Assembly: GCA_937924895.1 (NCBI GenBank)
Contig: CALEYP010000123.1
Span: forward strand, 1 to 7,159
Origin: an uncultured Alphaproteobacteria bacterium
Lineage (GTDB): Bacteria > Pseudomonadota > Alphaproteobacteria > Puniceispirillales > Puniceispirillaceae
DNA: 7,159 nucleotides
Reading direction: 5' to 3'
Position numbers and translations under genes: made by a program. Each line of letters opens with the position of its first letter. Position 1 is the first letter of the stretch. Shown one piece after another: positions 1 to 5,861 of the stretch. The notes under the pieces were generated by a model. The model did no database searches and was not told the DNA's origin. It saw only the letters and a program-made list of their open reading frames with translations.

Positions 1-251
1 ATTGTCATGAAGATAATTATGGTAATTATATTCGTGCCGATATGTTGTCACAGGGGCATATTAATGGCTTCCCAACTTATCGTGTGAAGTGGAATGGTGT
101 GGGTTCAACGCATCGTCGCTTCCGTGGCTGTAATGGGAATATCCGTGCCACAAAGCTTGCCTATGGCCATGAGGATTATGTGGCGTTGGAGTTGTATCTC
201 GCATGGCGTGGCAACGGTCTAACCGTTGAGACACCTGCCGTAAGACAGTAG
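1..251 (+). CDS. soxA: SoxA, C-terminal part (sulfur-oxidizing c-type cytochrome, SoxAX subunit); 5' end outside window
   Basis: This is the C-terminal 82 codons of SoxA, read in the frame whose first complete codon is at position 3. SoxA is the catalytic cytochrome of periplasmic SoxAX, which oxidatively joins thiosulfate to the swinging-arm cysteine of SoxY. The first two visible residues are Cys-His (3-8), consistent with the end of a CxxCH heme motif whose first half is cut off. The family hallmarks follow: the SQGxINGFPTYR stretch (45-83), RRFRGCN with the cysteine at 129-131 that ligates the active-site heme as a persulfide in characterised SoxA, and the closing stretch YVALELYLAWRGNG followed by VETPAVR (177-245). 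The Met at 42 is internal, not the start. An intrinsic terminator follows 18 bases after the stop. soxB does not follow, so the usual soxXYZAB(CD) order is broken here. Identity is very likely from the persulfide motif and the C-terminal signature. Confidence 0.95.
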   Translation, partial: CHEDNYGNYIRADMLSQGHINGFPTYRVKWNGVGSTHRRFRGCNGNIRATKLAYGHEDYVALELYLAWRGNGLTVETPAVRQ

Positions 252-268
252 TCATTATTACTTATTAT
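240..268 (+). promoter_or_regulatory. Weak candidate promoter for soxVW overlapping the soxA terminator
   Basis: A -10-like TATTAT (263-268, five of six consensus bases) has a poor -35-like GTAAGA (240-245, three of six) 17 bases upstream. Transcription would begin near 275, inside the left arm of the terminator hairpin, so such a transcript could not form the full stem. This is inference from spacing and weak matches. The alternative is simple read-through from soxA. Confidence 0.25.
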
Positions 269-269
269 G

Positions 270-304
270 CCCCCATCTGATGTAAAAGATGGGGGTGTTT
301 TTTT
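270..304 (+). terminator. Intrinsic terminator after soxA
   Basis: A perfect 9-bp stem (CCCCCATCT at 270-278 with AGATGGGGG at 287-295) encloses an 8-base loop and is followed by T, G and seven T (296-304). It should end the sox transcript that includes soxA. The next gene, soxV, starts only 35 bases after the T-run, so the terminator also separates soxVW from soxA unless read-through or an overlapping promoter exists. The opposite strand lacks a T-run after the stem, so it acts on + only. Confidence 0.9.
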
Positions 305-338
305 CTGATGTGTTTTCACCTTTCATGCTGGATGTGTC

Positions 339-1061
339 ATGCTTGATATATCTTATCAAATGGCCTTCGTTGCAGGCCTCTTTAGTTTCCTGTCGCCTTG
401 TGTATTGCCGCTGGTGCCTGGCTATATGGGGTATTTAGGCTCGTTGGGATTGCAAAAAACAGACCATCGGGGCCCCTCATTTCAATTGGTTCTCACAGCT
501 TCGATCTTTGTAATGGGCTTTGTGACTGTCTTTGTGTTGCTGGGTGTTTCATCATCGATGCTAGGTGGTTTTATAGGCAAGCACATGACGAGCTTCCAAG
601 TGGCAGCTGGTGTGGTTATTACGGTTTTGGGGGTTCATTTTTTGGGCCTGCTACCAGTATCCTTCTTGAATAAGGATGCGCGCTTCCATCATTTGCCGCG
701 CCTCACAGGTCCCGTTGGTGCCTATGTCACAGGGCTTGCCTTTGGTTTTGGGTGGACCCCTTGCGTGGGGCCGGTGCTTGCTACCATTCTGCTGATTGTT
801 GCGAGCCAGCCTGATAAGATGTCTGGTCTTGTGATGATGACATCTTACGGCATTGGGTTAGGTCTTCCCTTTATTTTTGTCGCGCTCTTTTTTGAAGCCT
901 TCCGTCGCCATTTTTCACGATTTGCGCGCACGACCAAATATTTCAAATGGGTGTTAGGGGCGTTACTCATCATCACTGGCATCGCGATGATGTTTGGTTG
1001 GTTAAATGAATTGGGTTTCTGGATGCTACGCACCGGTAGCCTTTTTGGGTCTGTTGGGTAA
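339..1061 (+). CDS. soxV: SoxV, CcdA-family inner-membrane thiol-disulfide electron transporter
   Basis: The 240-residue protein is strongly hydrophobic with about six membrane segments, the CcdA/DsbD-beta fold. The two conserved membrane cysteines are visible: Cys21 in the N-terminal LSPCVLPLVPGY motif and Cys142 in WTPCVGPV. In CcdA proteins this pair carries reducing equivalents from cytoplasmic thioredoxin across the membrane. In Sox clusters the homologue SoxV passes them to SoxW so that the SoxY carrier cysteine stays reduced. ATG 339 is the only reasonable start: an in-frame stop lies at 306-308, and only a weak GGA precedes the ATG. soxW follows 30 bases later on the same strand. The family alone would also fit cytochrome c maturation (ccdA); the position between soxA and soxW is what favours SoxV. 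Confidence 0.88.
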   Translation: MLDISYQMAFVAGLFSFLSPCVLPLVPGYMGYLGSLGLQKTDHRGPSFQLVLTASIFVMGFVTVFVLLGVSSSMLGGFIGKHMTSFQVAAGVVITVLGVHFLGLLPVSFLNKDARFHHLPRLTGPVGAYVTGLAFGFGWTPCVGPVLATILLIVASQPDKMSGLVMMTSYGIGLGLPFIFVALFFEAFRRHFSRFARTTKYFKWVLGALLIITGIAMMFGWLNELGFWMLRTGSLFGSVG

Positions 1062-1091
1062 ATAAAAACGATAACAAACAGGAGACATATT

Positions 1092-1712
1092 ATGAGAAGA
1101 CTCTGGTCTCGAATGGTAAAGATGACAGCATTTGCCGGTGTTATGGCAGCTAGCCTAACACAAGTTGCGCAGGCTGACCCTTATACACCTTATCGCGGTG
1201 AAGATGGAATTTACCATTATGATTGGTTTCATCAGTCATTTTTGGAATTTGAGGGTGATATCCAAGATGCGCAAGATGACGAGCGTAGCTTGCTTGTCAA
1301 ATTTGATCAAAAAGGCTGTATTTACTGCGAAAAGATGGCTTTGGAAATTTTTGCAGAACCCGCCATTAATGATTATTTGAGAGCGCACTATCTTGTGGTG
1401 CAGTTGGATTTATTTGGTAATCGAGATGTCACAGACCTTGATGGCTCTACCATGCCGGAAAATAAATTAGCGCAAAAATGGGGTGTAATCTTCACACCTA
1501 CCATTTACTTTGTGAAAGAGCAGGGGGAGGCCCAAACGTTGCCAGAGGCGGCTATTGCGCAGATGCCAGGTGCCTTTGGAAAGCTCACCTTTATGGGTAT
1601 GCTGAAATGGGTGCATGAGGGCCACGCCGAACAGGGTGAACCGTTTCAAAAATATTTGAATAATCATATGGCCGATATTCGCGAGGCATTAAAAGCGGCA
1701 CGAGCTGGTTAA
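1092..1712 (+). CDS. soxW: SoxW, periplasmic thioredoxin-like protein
   Basis: A 206-residue protein with a Sec-type signal peptide (basic MRRLWSRMVK, hydrophobic core, likely cleavage after AQA at 26-28). It has a thioredoxin fold with the redox pair CIYC at residues 76-79, preceded by the LLVKFDQKG strand, and a cis-proline motif FTPT with Pro136. In Paracoccus-type Sox systems SoxW takes electrons from SoxV and keeps periplasmic Sox thiols, probably SoxY, reduced. A good ribosome binding site, AGGAG at 1080-1084, lies 7 bases before the ATG, supporting this start and translation coupled to the soxV transcript. A terminator hairpin follows 30 bases after the stop. Compared with plain thioredoxin it has extra N-terminal (30-60) and C-terminal helical (about 150-206) parts, as expected of SoxW and the related Thioredoxin_2/7 group. 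Confidence 0.88.
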   Translation: MRRLWSRMVKMTAFAGVMAASLTQVAQADPYTPYRGEDGIYHYDWFHQSFLEFEGDIQDAQDDERSLLVKFDQKGCIYCEKMALEIFAEPAINDYLRAHYLVVQLDLFGNRDVTDLDGSTMPENKLAQKWGVIFTPTIYFVKEQGEAQTLPEAAIAQMPGAFGKLTFMGMLKWVHEGHAEQGEPFQKYLNNHMADIREALKAARAG

Positions 1713-1741
1713 CCTCACGTCAAGCACAGTTCGCACCATAT

Positions 1742-1769
1742 AAAAAGGCAGCTCTGAGGCTGCCTTTTT
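1742..1769. terminator. Bidirectional terminator between convergent soxW and soxF
   Basis: The stem GGCAGC (1747-1752) pairs with GCTGCC (1759-1764) around a 6-base loop. It is extended by five A on the left (1742-1746) and five T on the right (1765-1769). Both strands therefore have a GC stem followed by a U-run, and the hairpin can end the soxVW transcript from the left and the soxF transcript from the right. Confidence 0.88.
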
Positions 1770-1793
1770 CGTGCTCTATGGAGGAGCTATTTC

Positions 1794-3059
1794 TTAGGAG
1801 AACATATCTGATGTAATGCCCGCATACCAGCCAAGTGACTCTTCGTAAGTTGTCTTACGAACGTCAGCTGACTCGCCAGTTTGAGACACAAATTTATCAA
1901 CGACATCGATCTTTTCATCGCCTGCTGAGTAGTTGGCGCCAACCTTGATGCCATCATCAGTGGCAACCAATGACCAGCATGTATTAGCAAAGCGTGGTTC
2001 AAAGACGCGGCTGCCTGTCAATTCACCGCGGATAGCATTAGCTGCTACCTTAGCTTGGCTGTTCGCAGAGAAGCCTGATTTTGGCATGGACGCTGCGATA
2101 GAAGCATCACCAAGAACATGAATGTTCGGGTCTGCTTTTGACGCCATTGTTGCTGGAACGATTGGGCACCAATCGCCATCATTCACGCCAGCTGACATTG
2201 CGATAGAACCGGCACGTTGGGCAGGTACAACACAAGCTGCATCAGCTTTGAAGGTGTCGAGATCTGTTTCAATTTCCATTGTGTCGGCATTGATATTTAA
2301 AATGCCACCATGTGTATCAGGGTCAATCCACTCAATCATACCAGGGTAATGCTGTTCCCAGCCAGCCATGAACAGGCCTTGTTTTGAGAATTTAGCCTTT
2401 GGATCAAGAATGATGATCTTGGCTGTTGGATTTGTTTGCTTGAACTGATGTGCAATCATTGACACGCGTTCATAAGGGCCAGGAGGGCAACGATATGGGT
2501 TTGGCGGAGGCACCATAACGAATGTCCCGCCTTCTTTCATATTCATCACCTGATGCTTCAGCGCTTGCACCTGTGTGCCAGATTTCCACGCATGTGGCAT
2601 CTTTGTTTGGGCTTCGGCTGAATAGCCTGGAAGGCTCTCATATTTCAGGTCAATCCCAGGTGATAAAACAAGCTTATCATACGAAATCTTGGCGCCTGAA
2701 GCGAGATTCAATGTTTTACCGGCATTATCAACAGATGACGCCCAACCATGAACGACATTCACGCCGTGATTGTTTGATAAACCGTCATAGCCATGGCCGA
2801 TTGAGCCATAATCACGGAAGCCACCTAGATATAGGTTTGAGAAAAAGCATGTGTAATATTGCTTTGATGCTTCTACAAGTGTGACATCAATGGCACCCTT
2901 GCTATCTTTTGCAATGTAGCGTGCTGCCGTTGCACCACCGGCACCGCCGCCAACAACAACAACTTTTGGCCGTGCGCCAAATGCAAGCGACGGCATTGCC
3001 AAAGCACCAGCGCCTAGCGCAAGTCCGCCCCCAAAATGTCTACGAGAAATTTTTTTCAT
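1794..3059 (-). CDS. soxF: SoxF, flavocytochrome c sulfide dehydrogenase flavoprotein subunit (FccB-like)
   Basis: A 421-residue FAD protein that oxidises sulfide in the periplasm and hands electrons to the cytochrome subunit. The N-terminus is a Tat signal (SRRHFGGG at 5-12, alanine-rich core, probable cleavage near residue 29), so it is exported folded with FAD. The dinucleotide motif VVVVGGGAGG lies at 33-42, with the likely ribose-binding acid Glu63. The second FAD contact, VLGDAS, is at 315-320. The two cysteines expected to form the redox-active disulfide of FCSD are present: Cys191 in NPYRCPPGPYERV and Cys361 in FANTCWSL. Length matches the FccB/SoxF family. The upstream GGGGGAG (about 3064-3070) is a good ribosome binding site. 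soxE lies 136 bases upstream on the same strand, and soxF has its own candidate promoter. Sulfide:quinone oxidoreductase is less likely, because of the Tat signal, the FCSD-type C-terminus and the adjacent cytochrome. Confidence 0.93.
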   Translation of the reverse strand: MKKISRRHFGGGLALGAGALAMPSLAFGARPKVVVVGGGAGGATAARYIAKDSKGAIDVTLVEASKQYYTCFFSNLYLGGFRDYGSIGHGYDGLSNNHGVNVVHGWASSVDNAGKTLNLASGAKISYDKLVLSPGIDLKYESLPGYSAEAQTKMPHAWKSGTQVQALKHQVMNMKEGGTFVMVPPPNPYRCPPGPYERVSMIAHQFKQTNPTAKIIILDPKAKFSKQGLFMAGWEQHYPGMIEWIDPDTHGGILNINADTMEIETDLDTFKADAACVVPAQRAGSIAMSAGVNDGDWCPIVPATMASKADPNIHVLGDASIAASMPKSGFSANSQAKVAANAIRGELTGSRVFEPRFANTCWSLVATDDGIKVGANYSAGDEKIDVVDKFVSQTGESADVRKTTYEESLGWYAGITSDMFS

Positions 3060-3111
3060 TTTCTCCCCCTCTCTTAGTCTGAATGAATGACAACGCCATT
3101 CTTCTTCATTG

Positions 3112-3139
3112 ATTGTAGAAAGGGAGTGTTATTTTACAA
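3112..3139 (-). promoter_or_regulatory. Candidate promoter of soxF
   Basis: On the - strand TTGTAA (complement of 3134-3139, four of six -35 bases) and TACAAT (complement of 3112-3117, five of six -10 bases) are 16 bases apart. The start of transcription would be near 3105, giving a leader of about 45 bases that includes the ribosome binding site. It lies in the 136-base gap between soxE and soxF, so soxF may be transcribed separately as well as by read-through. Confidence 0.5.
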
Positions 3140-3195
3140 ATGATATATGACTGACATAGATATTATTGCATGTGTCAATCTGCCACATCTCAGGG

Positions 3196-3504
3196 CTATT
3201 CCAGCGACTCGAAATACACAGCCAAGGACGCGATTTGCTCTTCATCGAGGCGGCCAGCCACAATTTGCATGACAGGGTTTTCAAGTTCTTTGGCTTTATA
3301 GGCTAACATGATTGAGGCGAAACCCTCTGCATCAAGCCCAATAATCTGAGGGATGCCCTCATCTCCACCATCGGCGCGATGGCAGGTGACACATTCGCCC
3401 GATAAATATTCACCATAAGCCAAATCGGCCTTCGCTAAAATATCAGCTTGGGCTGTTTGGCTGAACGCCGCGATGACCAAAGGAACCAAAAATACCTGTT
3501 TCAT
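3196..3504 (-). CDS. soxE: SoxE/FccA-like small monoheme cytochrome c, electron acceptor of SoxF
   Basis: A 102-residue protein with a Sec signal peptide (residues 1-20, cleavage after AQA, Asp21 first mature residue), leaving about 82 residues. One heme site is seen, CVTCH at 38-42. The probable sixth ligand is Met79 in NPVMQIV, followed by the LDEEQIASLAVYF helix typical of class I c-type cytochromes of the FCSD cytochrome subunit group. It should receive electrons from SoxF in the periplasm. Only one CxxCH is present, whereas the SoxE of Paracoccus-type clusters is larger and diheme, so this is the short FccA-like form. A clear ribosome binding site (complement of the CTCTCCCTCTCC run near 3509-3520) precedes the ATG. 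The gene lies just upstream of soxF on the same strand. The general family is certain; the symbol rests on the soxF neighbour. Confidence 0.85.
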   Translation of the reverse strand: MKQVFLVPLVIAAFSQTAQADILAKADLAYGEYLSGECVTCHRADGGDEGIPQIIGLDAEGFASIMLAYKAKELENPVMQIVAGRLDEEQIASLAVYFESLE

Positions 3505-3527
3505 AATGCTCTCCCTCTCCCGTCATA

Positions 3528-3556
3528 ATCATAGGGAGGCGAGAGAAATGGGTCAA
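3528..3556 (-). promoter_or_regulatory. Candidate promoter of soxE
   Basis: On the - strand TTGACC (complement of 3551-3556, five of six) and TATGAT (complement of 3528-3533, five of six) are 17 bases apart, an almost ideal sigma-70 arrangement. Transcription would start near 3521, leaving a leader of about 17 bases that just holds the ribosome binding site. It makes soxE independent of the accessory gene upstream, although no terminator separates the two. Confidence 0.65.
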
Positions 3557-3610
3557 GCAACCGTCTATTTGTATGCAGTTATCACTATCTTTATGGGATG
3601 GTTCTGCCGG

Positions 3611-4564
3611 TTAGACGGTCTCATATTTCTGCTTTAATAGGGACAAGCAATAAAGAATGTCGCTTTCGGCTTTCAGATATAAGACATAATTATGTCCGGT
3701 TCGCCCGCTCTTAAATGTCCAGCTTTTCGTTTTCGAAAATCTACGATGATCTTCCCAGCTAAAGAATGTTTTCCCTGGGCTTCCTGTTTCGGTCTTTTCG
3801 CCGCGTGACACCTCGATCCTTAAAGCCTGTTTTTGGAAATGAATAAAACATATTGTCTTATTTTTACGCCGAAGTCCGATATAGCCGCGTTTAACATAAA
3901 AATGGCAATCTCCCCAATCCTCTAACGCATATTTGAGAGCCGTCCATACATCTTTGATTGGCTCGGATAGTTTCTTTACGTGGCTATCTTCGCTATAATG
4001 TTTAATCTCTGTTGAGACACGCGATATGACCGATGATTTTTCAGTGTTGGATAATTGGGTAATGCTTGCCTGAGATGCAGTCTGTATTTGCTCCAATGAT
4101 AGAAGATCGCCGCGAAACCGTTTGACTTCCCATAGCTCAAATGGAATATCCGCGAAATTCACACTATTCTTTTGGTATTTGGTAAAGCTGGGCGAGAGAA
4201 ACATGACACGCGAAGATGACCAATCAACATCATCTCGTTTCAAGGTCCGATCTTGTGTTTCATTAAATTCAAGTATGCAATCTGCCTTGTTATTCAACAT
4301 CAAAGATAAGTAGGTGTATCCTTGATCAATCAGCGATGATTGTGGCTTTGCTTTATATTCGATGATTACAAACGAGTCTGTCTCTTTGTTATATGCCAAG
4401 CTATCCAGGCGAAAGGTCTCTAACGAAAATTCGCTTGAGACAAGAGTTAAGCCGAATAATGTCTCTAGATTATCTTCAACAATAGATTGGAAGTGCTTTT
4501 CCAGTCGAAAAGGTTCCTCTGGTATTAATTCTAAATTAGATTTTGATATTTGAAATAGTTCCAT
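3611..4564 (-). CDS. DUF5655-domain protein with N-terminal PD-(D/E)XK nuclease-like region
   Basis: A 317-residue cytoplasmic protein with no signal or membrane segment. The N-terminal half (about 20-150) looks like a PD-(D/E)XK nuclease core: Asp54 in FRLDSLAYN, then Glu69 and Lys71 in FVIIEYK, and a Gln81-Gly-Tyr-Thr-Tyr helix. The C-terminal part (about 200-317: DVWTALKYALEDWGD, then RGYIGLRRKNKTICFIHFQ, ending in YCLSLLKQKY) resembles DUF5655, which often follows such nuclease-like domains. The biochemical role is unknown; a DNA-related or defence role is inference only. Base composition differs from its neighbours: four sampled 60-base lines have about 33-40% GC against 53-55% for single lines of soxF and the dehydrogenase gene, which suggests horizontal acquisition. 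AGAGGA (complement of about 4570-4577) is the ribosome binding site before the ATG. It runs toward soxE, with 106 bases and no clear terminator between them. Confidence 0.75.
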   Translation of the reverse strand: MELFQISKSNLELIPEEPFRLEKHFQSIVEDNLETLFGLTLVSSEFSLETFRLDSLAYNKETDSFVIIEYKAKPQSSLIDQGYTYLSLMLNNKADCILEFNETQDRTLKRDDVDWSSSRVMFLSPSFTKYQKNSVNFADIPFELWEVKRFRGDLLSLEQIQTASQASITQLSNTEKSSVISRVSTEIKHYSEDSHVKKLSEPIKDVWTALKYALEDWGDCHFYVKRGYIGLRRKNKTICFIHFQKQALRIEVSRGEKTETGSPGKTFFSWEDHRRFSKTKSWTFKSGRTGHNYVLYLKAESDILYCLSLLKQKYETV

Positions 4565-4675
4565 CGCTTGTCCTCTTTCATTCGCAAAAAGCGAGCGACT
4601 TCACCTCATTGACACAATACACAAGCTCACACTTTTTGCATGTATTAATCTTGACGATAAACACAGATAAATAGT

Positions 4676-4687
4676 GATGCAAGCATC
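4676..4687. repeat. Short inverted repeat, possible operator
   Basis: GATGC (4676-4680) and GCATC (4683-4687) form a 5-bp inverted repeat with a 2-base centre, directly upstream of the candidate promoter of the LysE-family gene. A dimeric regulator site is possible, but the size is compatible with chance and no regulator gene is adjacent. Confidence 0.25.
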
Positions 4688-4694
4688 TCGGCCT

Positions 4695-4723
4695 TTGACA
4701 ACAATGTAGGCTCTGTCTAAGCT
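4695..4723 (+). promoter_or_regulatory. Candidate promoter of the LysE-family gene
   Basis: A perfect -35 box TTGACA (4695-4700) is followed after 17 bases by a weak -10-like TAAGCT (4718-4723, three of six). Transcription would start near 4730, giving a leader of about 94 bases to the ATG at 4824. The poor -10 suggests either a weak promoter or one needing an activator. Confidence 0.35.
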
Positions 4724-4823
4724 TTGTCTGGCGCTAATATGGGTTATGTTGACCTTTGGATGGCGCGGAGACTGCCATACAGCGTCTAAAATAGCGCCTT
4801 GTGAGGCGGTGAATGGGGGCGAT

Positions 4824-5450
4824 ATGATAGATGATCTGTGGCCGTTTCTATCTGCAATCTTGGTGCTGATGATCCTGCCTGGCGCAGATATGGCTTATAT
4901 GATTGCCAATGGCGTGGCCTATGGTCGTCGGGGGGCCGCCATGGCTGCGCTCGGCCTCTCGATGGGTGGGCTTGTTATGGCCTTTTTATTATGGGCTGTG
5001 CTGTCCTTTGCGACATCACTCTCGCCTGATGCGCTATTATATATTCAATATGTGGGCGCCTGTTATTTGCTGTATCTGGCATGTCAGCTATTGAGGCCCG
5101 TGCCAACGACTGAGGAGGCAACATCGCCCGCAATACCGCCTCTTCGGACGTTGTTGGTCCGCGGAATGTTAACGAATATTTCGAATCCGAAAGTCAGCGT
5201 ATTTTTCTTTGCGTTTATTCCACCCTTTATTCCATCTGATGCCGGAGACCCTGCCCTTTATGCGTTGGGTCTTGGTGTGTTGTTATGCGTTGTTGGGGGT
5301 GCCATTAATTTCATTTATGGATTAATGGGGGGTGCTGTTCAGCGCGTGATATCGCCGAAGTCAATAAAGGGGCGTCCTATTTCACATATCATTCTTGCTA
5401 GTTTATTCGCGATAATTAGCTTCAGTATCCTCTTTTACAGATTATTCTAA
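4824..5450 (+). CDS. LysE/RhtB-family amino-acid exporter
   Basis: From ATG 4824 this gives a 208-residue inner-membrane protein with about six hydrophobic segments, the usual LysE/RhtB length. Visible hallmarks are the PGxD motif (PGAD, 19-22, in place of the more usual PGPD), the following GRRGAAMAALG loop (34-44), and NPKV (121-124) leading into the FFFAFIPPFI segment. These proteins export amino acids such as lysine, arginine, threonine or homoserine lactone by proton antiport; the substrate cannot be read here. The frame stays open to an ATG at 4746, but that adds 26 polar residues before the first membrane segment, unlike the family. GGGGG at 4815-4819 sits 4 bases before the chosen ATG. 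A small membrane-anchored protein gene follows 39 bases later and may be co-transcribed. Confidence 0.88.
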   Translation: MIDDLWPFLSAILVLMILPGADMAYMIANGVAYGRRGAAMAALGLSMGGLVMAFLLWAVLSFATSLSPDALLYIQYVGACYLLYLACQLLRPVPTTEEATSPAIPPLRTLLVRGMLTNISNPKVSVFFFAFIPPFIPSDAGDPALYALGLGVLLCVVGGAINFIYGLMGGAVQRVISPKSIKGRPISHIILASLFAIISFSILFYRLF

Positions 5451-5489
5451 TGCTGTAGCCTCTCGCCATAATGGTTTAAGAGGAGCATC

Positions 5490-5792
5490 ATGAAAGAGCA
5501 ATTCACTGTAAAATCTATTAGCCTATCCATCGCTGTGATCTTGGCTGTGCGCGGCCTTTATAGTTTTATCGATATGCCTGTGCAGATTGAGCCTCATGAG
5601 ACGGTTGGCTTTACCATTGATGAGCGCGCAGGGGTGCAAACTGACACTGTTTTTGAAGCAGCAGAAGATAAATGTGAGGCACAAGGGCAGCGTGCTATTC
5701 GCTTGGATGAGATGTCAAATTCAACACGCTCTAATAACCAGATCATCAGCTTTACCACACATCACTTTGTCTGCATCAATTCGCCCTACTAA
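5490..5792 (+). CDS. Hypothetical 100-residue membrane-anchored or secreted protein
   Basis: I do not recognise a family. A good ribosome binding site (AGGAG, 5481-5485) lies 4 bases before the ATG, which supports a real gene. Residues 1-8 are polar with Lys2 and Lys8. Residues 9-27 are hydrophobic and fit an uncleaved anchor or signal segment, so the remainder (28-100) would lie in the periplasm. That part is polar and contains two cysteines, Cys62 and Cys95, which could form a disulfide. It follows the LysE-family gene on the same strand by 39 bases without a visible terminator, so the two are probably co-transcribed. Convergent with the dehydrogenase gene: 69 bases separate the two stops, and I see no strong terminator there, only a 4-bp CCAG/CTGG stem at 5819-5832. 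Confidence 0.65.
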   Translation: MKEQFTVKSISLSIAVILAVRGLYSFIDMPVQIEPHETVGFTIDERAGVQTDTVFEAAEDKCEAQGQRAIRLDEMSNSTRSNNQIISFTTHHFVCINSPY

Positions 5793-5861
5793 GAGTGTGG
5801 ATTTTGCGCCGCAGGACGCCAGCCATATCTGGTGACTGAATAGGCTGCAAGGCCACATTCG

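Larger units (their letters stand above)
4565..4823. other. Divergent intergenic region between the DUF5655 gene and the LysE-family gene
   Basis: A 259-base AT-rich spacer from which both flanking genes are read outward. It holds a candidate + strand promoter (4695-4723), a short inverted repeat (4676-4687), and a TCGC-AAAAA-GCGA mini-hairpin (4582-4594) upstream of the DUF5655 start. I see no convincing - strand -35/-10 pair, no RNA gene and no coding sequence. The in-frame 26-codon extension of the LysE gene from 4746 is discussed under that gene. Confidence 0.6.

Noticed and set aside
42..251. A 69-codon small gene starting at 42
   Set aside because: The frame is open to the window start and encodes SoxA residues from position 3, so 42 is an internal Met.
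2522..2884. 120-codon open frame on + opposite soxF
   Set aside because: Lies wholly antisense to a well-supported gene and its translation has no recognisable features.
3170..3188. ATGTG/CACAT hairpin downstream of soxE as a terminator
   Set aside because: Only 5 bp with a 9-base loop and no U-run on the - strand.
3560..3619. Inverted repeat ACCGTCTA (3560-3567) / TAGACGGT (3612-3619) as a terminator of the DUF5655 gene
   Set aside because: The 44-base loop and overlap with the stop codon make a terminator unlikely, and no U-run follows; probably chance.
4746..4823. Upstream start of the LysE-family gene
   Set aside because: It adds 26 polar residues before the first membrane helix, unlike the family, and starts with no clear ribosome binding site; ATG 4824 fits the usual N-terminus.
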